DNA of 55,006 nucleotides from Acidobacteriota bacterium (GTDB taxonomy: Bacteria > Acidobacteriota > Terriglobia > Bryobacterales > Bryobacteraceae). Position 1 is the first letter of the stretch. Each line of letters opens with the position of its first letter. A model generated the notes under the pieces. The model was not told the DNA's origin. It saw only the letters and a list, made by a program, of their open reading frames with translations, and made no database searches. The position numbers and the translations under genes were made by a program. Of the stretch, positions 50,419 to 55,006 are shown piece after piece. Location of the stretch: positions 1-55,006 of the forward strand of contig JAMCRM010000126.1 in assembly GCA_023380575.1 (NCBI GenBank), read 5' to 3'.

Positions 50419-52131
50419 TCAGGCGATTTCCGGCTCGGGCGTATCGGCGCCGGCGTGCAGGAAATCGAAGTCGCACCCTTCGTCGGCCTGGGTCACATGT
50501 TCGACGAACAGCGCGCCGTATCCACGGCGGTATCGCGCTTGTGGTCTCACCCATGCGGCCCGGCGGCGCTCCAGTTCGTCATCGGGAATGAGCAGATCCA
50601 GCCTCCGGTTGGGCGTGTCCAACCGGATGAGGTCGCCGTCGCGTACCAGCGCCAGCGGACCCCCGATGTGGCTCTCGGGTGAGATATGCAGAACACACGT
50701 GCCGTATGCCGTTCCGCTCATGCGCGCATCGGAAATTCTCACCATATCGCGCACCCCCTGGTCCAGCACTTTCTTCGGAATGGGAAGCATGCCCCATTCG
50801 GGCATGCCGGGAGCACCCAGCGGCCCGGCGTTTTTGAGCACCAGAACGGAATCGCGGCGCACTGGGAGCGATGCCTCGTTGATGCGCACCTGCAAATCGT
50901 TGTAGTCTTCGAAAACCACGGCCGGTCCGACGTGCTGTAACAGCCCGGGTTCGGCCGCCGACGGCTTGATCACCGCGCCGCGTGGGGCGAGATTGCCGTA
51001 CAGAACGGCTGTCCCGCCGGCCGGAGCGGCCGGGTTGTCGAACGGACGGATGACTTCCGCGTTCACCACCCTGGCTCCCGCGATATTCTCCCCGAGCGTC
51101 TTGCCCGTAACGGTCATGCAGTCGAGATGAAGCAGATCTCGAATCTCCTGCAGCAGAGCCTTGAGACCGCCGGCATAGAAGAAGTCCTCCATCAGAAATC
51201 GCCCGGAGGGGCGGATGTCGGCGAGCACCGGCGTGCCCCGGGCGAGTTCGTCGAATCTGGCAAGTTCGAGCGGGATTCCGGCGCGCCGCGCCATGGCGAT
51301 CAGGTGAATGACCGCGTTGGTCGACCCGCCGATGGCCATATCGGTGGTGATGGCGTTTTCGAAAGATCGCATGGTCAGGACGCGGGAAGGTTTCAGGTCC
51401 TCCCACACCATCTCGACAATCCGCTGCCCGCAGGCGGCCGCCATGCGCACATGGCCGGAATCGGGCGCCGGGATGGATGAAGCTCCGGGCAGCGTCAGCC
51501 CGAGCGCTTCAGTGAGCGAGGTCATGGTGGAAGCCGTACCCATGGTCATGCACTGGCCCGGGGAGCGGGCGATGCCGCCCTCCATCTCTTCCCATTCCCG
51601 GTCGCTGATGTTGCCGGCGCACTTCTCCGTCCAGAATTTCCACAAGTCGGTTCCGCTGCCCAGCGGGTTGCCGTTCCAGTTCCCGCGCAACATGGGTCCC
51701 GCCGGGAGATAAATCGAGGGCAGGTCCACGGAAATGGCGCCCATCAGCAATCCCGGCGTGGTCTTGTCGCAGCCTCCCATCAGCACCGCGCCGTCAATGG
51801 GCAGGCTTCGCAGGATCTCTTCGGTCTCCATCGCCAGCAGGTTGCGGTACAGCATGGGGCTGGGCTTCATATACGTCTCGGTGATGGAGAGCGCCGGGAT
51901 CTCCACGGGAAATCCGCCCGCCTGCCAGACACCGCGTTTGACCACTTCCGCGCGGTCCTTCAGATGAAAGTGGCAGGGATTGATCTCACTCCAGGTGTTG
52001 ACGATGGCGATCACCGGCTTGCCCAGTACGTCGGCGGGGGTGAAGCCCAACTGCCGCAGACGCGAGCGGTGGCTGAATCCGCGCATCGTGTCCGGGCTGA
52101 ACCAGCGGGCGCTTCGCAATTCGTTTTTCAA
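50419..52131 (-). CDS. IlvD/Edd-family dehydratase, probably sugar-acid dehydratase
   Basis: 570 residues. Iron-sulfur cluster ligands Cys53 (INPCHFH), Cys121 (MGGCDKTTPG) and Cys194 (SPGQCMTMGTA) are all present. The subgroup with RSARWF near the N-terminus, WFSPDTMRGFSHRS and a C-terminal RARYRRGYGALFVEHVTQAD-like end is that of L-arabonate/D-xylonate/related sugar-acid dehydratases, not biosynthetic IlvD. It makes a 2-keto-3-deoxy acid from an aldonate. Starts with TTG after a strong GAGGAG, 1 bp after the MFS gene, so both form an operon. Confidence 0.88.
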   Translation of the reverse strand: MKNELRSARWFSPDTMRGFSHRSRLRQLGFTPADVLGKPVIAIVNTWSEINPCHFHLKDRAEVVKRGVWQAGGFPVEIPALSITETYMKPSPMLYRNLLAMETEEILRSLPIDGAVLMGGCDKTTPGLLMGAISVDLPSIYLPAGPMLRGNWNGNPLGSGTDLWKFWTEKCAGNISDREWEEMEGGIARSPGQCMTMGTASTMTSLTEALGLTLPGASSIPAPDSGHVRMAAACGQRIVEMVWEDLKPSRVLTMRSFENAITTDMAIGGSTNAVIHLIAMARRAGIPLELARFDELARGTPVLADIRPSGRFLMEDFFYAGGLKALLQEIRDLLHLDCMTVTGKTLGENIAGARVVNAEVIRPFDNPAAPAGGTAVLYGNLAPRGAVIKPSAAEPGLLQHVGPAVVFEDYNDLQVRINEASLPVRRDSVLVLKNAGPLGAPGMPEWGMLPIPKKVLDQGVRDMVRISDARMSGTAYGTCVLHISPESHIGGPLALVRDGDLIRLDTPNRRLDLLIPDDELERRRAAWVRPQARYRRGYGALFVEHVTQADEGCDFDFLHAGADTPEPEIA

Positions 52132-52132
52132 G

Positions 52133-53422
52133 TCAGCTCCTCTTTTCCGGGACGCGGATTCTGGTGGCCAGCAGTCCGGCGATCAGCAGGCATATAACCA
52201 GGAATGCAAGACCGGAATCAAACCGCCCGGTCCGCGTTCTCAGGTATCCAAAGACATACGGCCCGACGAATCCGCCAAGGTTGCCCAGGGAATTGATGAT
52301 GCCGACCGCCACCGCGGCCGCCGACCGGGTCAGCAATGCCGTCGGCACCGTCCAGAACGCAGGCAAATAGGCCTGGGCGCCAAAGCCCGCAAGGCAAAAG
52401 AATCCGATGGCCGGAGCCAGGCGGTCGCCGGAAAGGATGCTTCCGGCCAGCGCGACTCCAGTCAACACAATAGGGCCGGCCGTATGCCAACGCAACCGGC
52501 CGGTCCGGCTGGACCACAGCCCATTGAGCAGAATGCCCCCGAACCCGCAGACGTAAGGCAGCATGGCCGCCATTGTCCGCGCCGCGATCGACATGCTGGT
52601 CATGGCATCGGTGATCGAAGGGAGAAAGAAGAACAACGCCTGATTGCCGACGATCACGAAGAAGTAAACCGCGACCAGCAGACCGATCTGCGGCTCGCGG
52701 AATGCGTCCAGAATGCGCCCGCGCCCCTGCGCTTGTTTCCGCTTTCTCTCACTCTCGAGTTGATCCATCAGCCAGGTCTTCTCATCGGGCGGCAGCCATT
52801 TCGCCTGGTGCGGCCAGTCCGTGAGATAGAACAGCGTGATGAAACCGAGGATCATCGAAGGCACACCTTCAAGAATGAAGACCCAACGCCATCCAGCCAG
52901 TCCGTTCCACGCGATCTTTTCCAGAATGAACCTGGACAGCGGCAGGCCCGCGGCGTAGGCGATGGGCTGGCCGATCATGAAGAAGGCTTTTGCCTTGGCG
53001 CGATCTTCGTAGCGAAACCAGTGGGACAAATACACGATGATGCCCGGGAAGAATCCCGCTTCCGCCGCTCCCAGCGCAAAGCGCAACCAGTAGAACTGCC
53101 GCTCCGGGGTGAGAAAACTCAGGAACGGCATGCCCACAAAGCCTTCCAGAGAAGCGATGACCCCCCACGAGATCATGATGCGCGCGATCCATTTCCGGGC
53201 GCTCCAGCGCTCTACAATCAAGGTGCCGGGAACCTCGAGCAGAATGTAGCCGAGGAAGAACACGCCGAATTCGCGCTGCATCCCAAGCTTGGCGACGCCT
53301 ACGTTGATGCGATCGATGAACGCGAAGAAATAGAGCAGGAACAGAAACGGCATGACCCGTCGCGTGACACGCCGTCGCACGCGCTCGCCGGTTGTGCGGG
53401 AATCATGGGCGGGCTGCGGCAT
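52133..53422 (-). CDS. MFS transporter of the anion:cation symporter (ACS) type
   Basis: About 429 residues from ATG 53422 with some 12 membrane helices; relatives carry hexuronates, galactonate, tartrate or phthalate. Motifs: FAFIDRINVGVAKLGM at helix 1, YWLRFALGAAEAGFFPGI, GWRWVFILEGVPSMILG, NSLGNLGGFVGPYVFG. Compared with the family, the stretch between helix 1 and helix 2 is short: MQREFG runs straight into VFFLGYILLEVPG, where about 12-14 residues are usual. TACAGT is 10 bases before the ATG. First gene of the operon with the dehydratase. Confidence 0.88.
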   Translation of the reverse strand: MPQPAHDSRTTGERVRRRVTRRVMPFLFLLYFFAFIDRINVGVAKLGMQREFGVFFLGYILLEVPGTLIVERWSARKWIARIMISWGVIASLEGFVGMPFLSFLTPERQFYWLRFALGAAEAGFFPGIIVYLSHWFRYEDRAKAKAFFMIGQPIAYAAGLPLSRFILEKIAWNGLAGWRWVFILEGVPSMILGFITLFYLTDWPHQAKWLPPDEKTWLMDQLESERKRKQAQGRGRILDAFREPQIGLLVAVYFFVIVGNQALFFFLPSITDAMTSMSIAARTMAAMLPYVCGFGGILLNGLWSSRTGRLRWHTAGPIVLTGVALAGSILSGDRLAPAIGFFCLAGFGAQAYLPAFWTVPTALLTRSAAAVAVGIINSLGNLGGFVGPYVFGYLRTRTGRFDSGLAFLVICLLIAGLLATRIRVPEKRS

Positions 53423-53432
53423 TCGATTTCGC

Positions 53433-53438
53433 ACTGTA
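53433..53438 (-). promoter_or_regulatory. -10 box close to the MFS transporter start
   Basis: TACAGT on the minus strand with 10 bases to ATG 53422 and no Shine-Dalgarno; fits the short-leader pattern seen at several genes here. No matching -35 found. Confidence 0.35.
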
Positions 53439-53523
53439 GCACAAAAGGCGCCGGGGAGACCAAAGACTGGATCCGGCCGGCACTGCCGCCGGAAAGAAGA
53501 AGCCCGCCCGTGAGAAACCGGCA

Positions 53524-53552
53524 GGCGGTTATTGATACACTGAAGAACCGCC
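53524..53552 (+). repeat. inverted repeat abutting the UroD-like start codon
   Basis: GGCGGTT (53524-53530) and AACCGCC (53546-53552) are a perfect 7-bp inverted repeat with a 15-base spacer; the ATG follows directly. The spacer holds the -10-like TACACT (53536-53541), so it could be an operator. If transcription started upstream, the RNA hairpin would shield the start. Confidence 0.5.
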
Positions 53553-54989
53553 ATGCAAGCTCCAGTGCCGCAATTGATCGAGCAGCGTTACGCCGAACGG
53601 CTGAACCGCTACGTGACCGCCATGCGCAATGGCATGCCGGACCGCGTGCCGCTGCGCCCCCTGGCCGCCGAAATCACCGCGCGCTATGCCGGCTTCACGT
53701 GCCAGGAAATCACTCACGATTACAACAAGGCGTTCGAGGCCGTAATCCGCTGCTGCACGGATTTCGACTGGGACGCGGTGGTGCCGAACATGGTGTGGGT
53801 GTGGACCGGGCTTACCCAGGCCATCGGGCTGCGGTATTACGGCGTCCCCGGCATCGATGTGGGGCCGGACGTCGGCTTCCAGTATCGCGAGCCTTCCGAG
53901 CGGGACGCCTTCATGCGGCGGGAGGAATACGACGAGTTGATCGCCGACCCGGTGCGCTTCCTTTACGAAACCTGGCTGCCGCGGGTGAGCACCGAGGTGA
54001 GCGCGAAAGGTGCTCCCACGAGCTTCCGCAACAACCTCTCGTTCGTAAAGGGCGGGATGGCCATGCTGAGCTACTTCGGCGCCGCCGGAGCGCAGGTGGA
54101 GCGCATGCGCCGCGAGTGCGGCACGGTTTCGGCCATTTGCGGCATGCTGAAAGCGCCGCTGGATATTCTGGCCGACAAACTGCGTGGCTACGTGGGGCTG
54201 GCGTTCGACCTGAAGGAGATCCCCGATAAGGTGTTAGCAGCCTGCCAGGCGCTCATGCCGCACCTGGGGTATATAGCGCTCACCAGCGCGGACCCGGGCA
54301 AACGGATTCCCATCCCCATCTGGATGCACCGGGGCTGCACGCCGTTCATTTCCAAACAGCACTTCGACACGATCTACTGGCCGACCTTGAAGCCCATTGT
54401 GGAAGCCCTGTGGGCCCAAGGCAACCAGGTGCTGTTCTACGCCGAAGGCAAGTGGGATGCGCACCTGGAGACATTTGCGGAACTGCCGGCCGGCAGCATC
54501 GTGTATCACATCGACCGCGGCGACCCGGCCGAGGTGTACCGGGCGCTGGGCAAGAAATTCTGCCTGAGCGGCGGCGTGCCCAATGCGCTGCTCACGTTCG
54601 GCAAGCCCGGCGACGTGAAGGCGCACTGCCGCAAGCTGATCGAGAGCATCGGCACCGAAGGCGGCTACATCATGGACGCCAGCGCCATCATGCAGAACGA
54701 TGCCACGCTGGAAAATTTGAAGGCGATGACGGATGCCACTCTGGAGTACGGTGTATACCGTTCGCCGTCGTCGCCATCCGGCAAAGTGCCGCCCGCGCCC
54801 GCCGCGGCGGCGGGAACGCCGGCGTGGTTAAGCGCGGCCCATCCCCGCCCGGGGGTGTGCCTGCCCTGGGAAGAGAAGGCGGGCACGTTGCCGCCCATTT
54901 CGGGCGACGCCGCTCTGGTGCGGCGCGTCTGGGACGACATCGAGGGCCTGGCGTATCTCTACATCTGGCAGGTGCTGCTGAGCTTCTGA
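53553..54989 (+). CDS. uroporphyrinogen decarboxylase-superfamily protein, likely not haem synthesis
   Basis: 478 residues. The UroD fold can be followed (ERLNRYVTAMRNGMPDRVPL at the start; FDWDAVVPNMVWVW; PHLGYIALTSADPGKRIP; VLFYAEGKWDAHL; VYHIDRGDPAEVYRAL; FCLSGGVPNALLTFGKPGDV), but the RQAGRY signature of HemE is absent. Members like this are methyltransferases of one-carbon or O-demethylation systems or are uncharacterised. It also has a long Pro/Ala-rich C-terminal segment (about 415-435) and a tail. Divergent from the MFS/dehydratase operon with about 130 bp between starts. The true HemE lies at the left edge. Confidence 0.75.
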   Translation: MQAPVPQLIEQRYAERLNRYVTAMRNGMPDRVPLRPLAAEITARYAGFTCQEITHDYNKAFEAVIRCCTDFDWDAVVPNMVWVWTGLTQAIGLRYYGVPGIDVGPDVGFQYREPSERDAFMRREEYDELIADPVRFLYETWLPRVSTEVSAKGAPTSFRNNLSFVKGGMAMLSYFGAAGAQVERMRRECGTVSAICGMLKAPLDILADKLRGYVGLAFDLKEIPDKVLAACQALMPHLGYIALTSADPGKRIPIPIWMHRGCTPFISKQHFDTIYWPTLKPIVEALWAQGNQVLFYAEGKWDAHLETFAELPAGSIVYHIDRGDPAEVYRALGKKFCLSGGVPNALLTFGKPGDVKAHCRKLIESIGTEGGYIMDASAIMQNDATLENLKAMTDATLEYGVYRSPSSPSGKVPPAPAAAAGTPAWLSAAHPRPGVCLPWEEKAGTLPPISGDAALVRRVWDDIEGLAYLYIWQVLLSF

Positions 54990-55006
54990 AGAGCGACGAT
55001 GGTGCC

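Noticed and set aside
51980..54229. A 749-codon plus-strand frame
   Set aside because: Antisense to the MFS transporter gene and out of frame with the UroD-like gene; low-complexity Arg/Gly/Pro composition.
53553..54989. Second hemE
   Set aside because: The fold matches UroD, but the RQAGRY motif is missing and the protein is longer with a Pro/Ala-rich tail, so a haem role is unlikely.
1..55006. CRISPR array, rRNA genes or phage genes
   Set aside because: No regularly spaced direct repeats, rRNA-like segments or phage structural genes were seen in the window.

Overview
The window is GC-rich, tightly packed DNA from a bacterium that is most likely a member of the Acidobacteriota close to Solibacter/Bryobacter. 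The reasons are three very large Oar-type TonB-dependent receptors (carboxypeptidase-regulatory-like domain plus plug plus barrel), a secreted PHP-type protein with a Solibacter-type C-terminal domain (TIGR03437 type), many small secreted proteins with no recognisable function, several TTG/GTG starts, and a very long Pro/Ala-rich linker in IF2. The taxonomic call is an inference from gene content.

Layout. 1-7055 (minus): the translation/transcription operon rimP-nusA-infB-ylxP(DUF503)-rbfA, followed by an ApbE-like FMN transferase and the start of hemE, which runs off the left edge. The rimP leader holds a perfect intrinsic terminator between a candidate promoter and the start codon. 7090-7690: a truncated tRNA-Thr(GGT) next to a transposase remnant, then an Oar-like receptor (7691-10936, plus). 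11034-18100 (minus): a seven-gene complex I membrane-arm operon, nuoA-H-J-K-L-M-N, with no nuoB/C/D/E/F/G/I. NuoA, NuoH and NuoN have lost key residues, while NuoK, NuoL and NuoM look intact. 18372-23144: a secreted protein, a degenerate receiver protein, an HtrA/DegQ protease and a NarL-type two-component pair. 23165-27579 (minus): cdaA-cdaR(ybbR)-glmM (c-di-AMP synthesis and cell-wall precursor), then a DUF1080 protein and a histone-deacetylase-like hydrolase. 27618-33431: cyclophilin, 5'-nucleotidase, small secreted proteins, an M14/AstE-like metallohydrolase, an unlisted 49-residue gene and a secreted esterase.

33506-54989 is a carbohydrate region: GH2 enzyme, nitrilase-family hydrolase, PHP protein, two Oar-like receptors alternating with two paralogous GH67-like (alpha-glucuronidase-like) proteins, a GntR/FCD regulator, an IlvD/Edd sugar-acid dehydratase, an ACS-type MFS transporter and a UroD-superfamily protein. 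Together these suggest import and breakdown of uronate-containing plant polysaccharide. A palindrome lying between the -35 and -10 boxes of the receptor/GH67-like operon, and touching the gntR promoter, is a plausible shared operator.

The two points most worth a second look are the orphan complex I membrane arm, whose NuoH has lost the quinone-cavity glutamates and whose NuoN has lost its Glu/Lys pair, and a repeated promoter pattern (TANNNT about 7-13 bases before the start codon, with no Shine-Dalgarno) that predicts leaderless or near-leaderless mRNAs for at least eight genes here.
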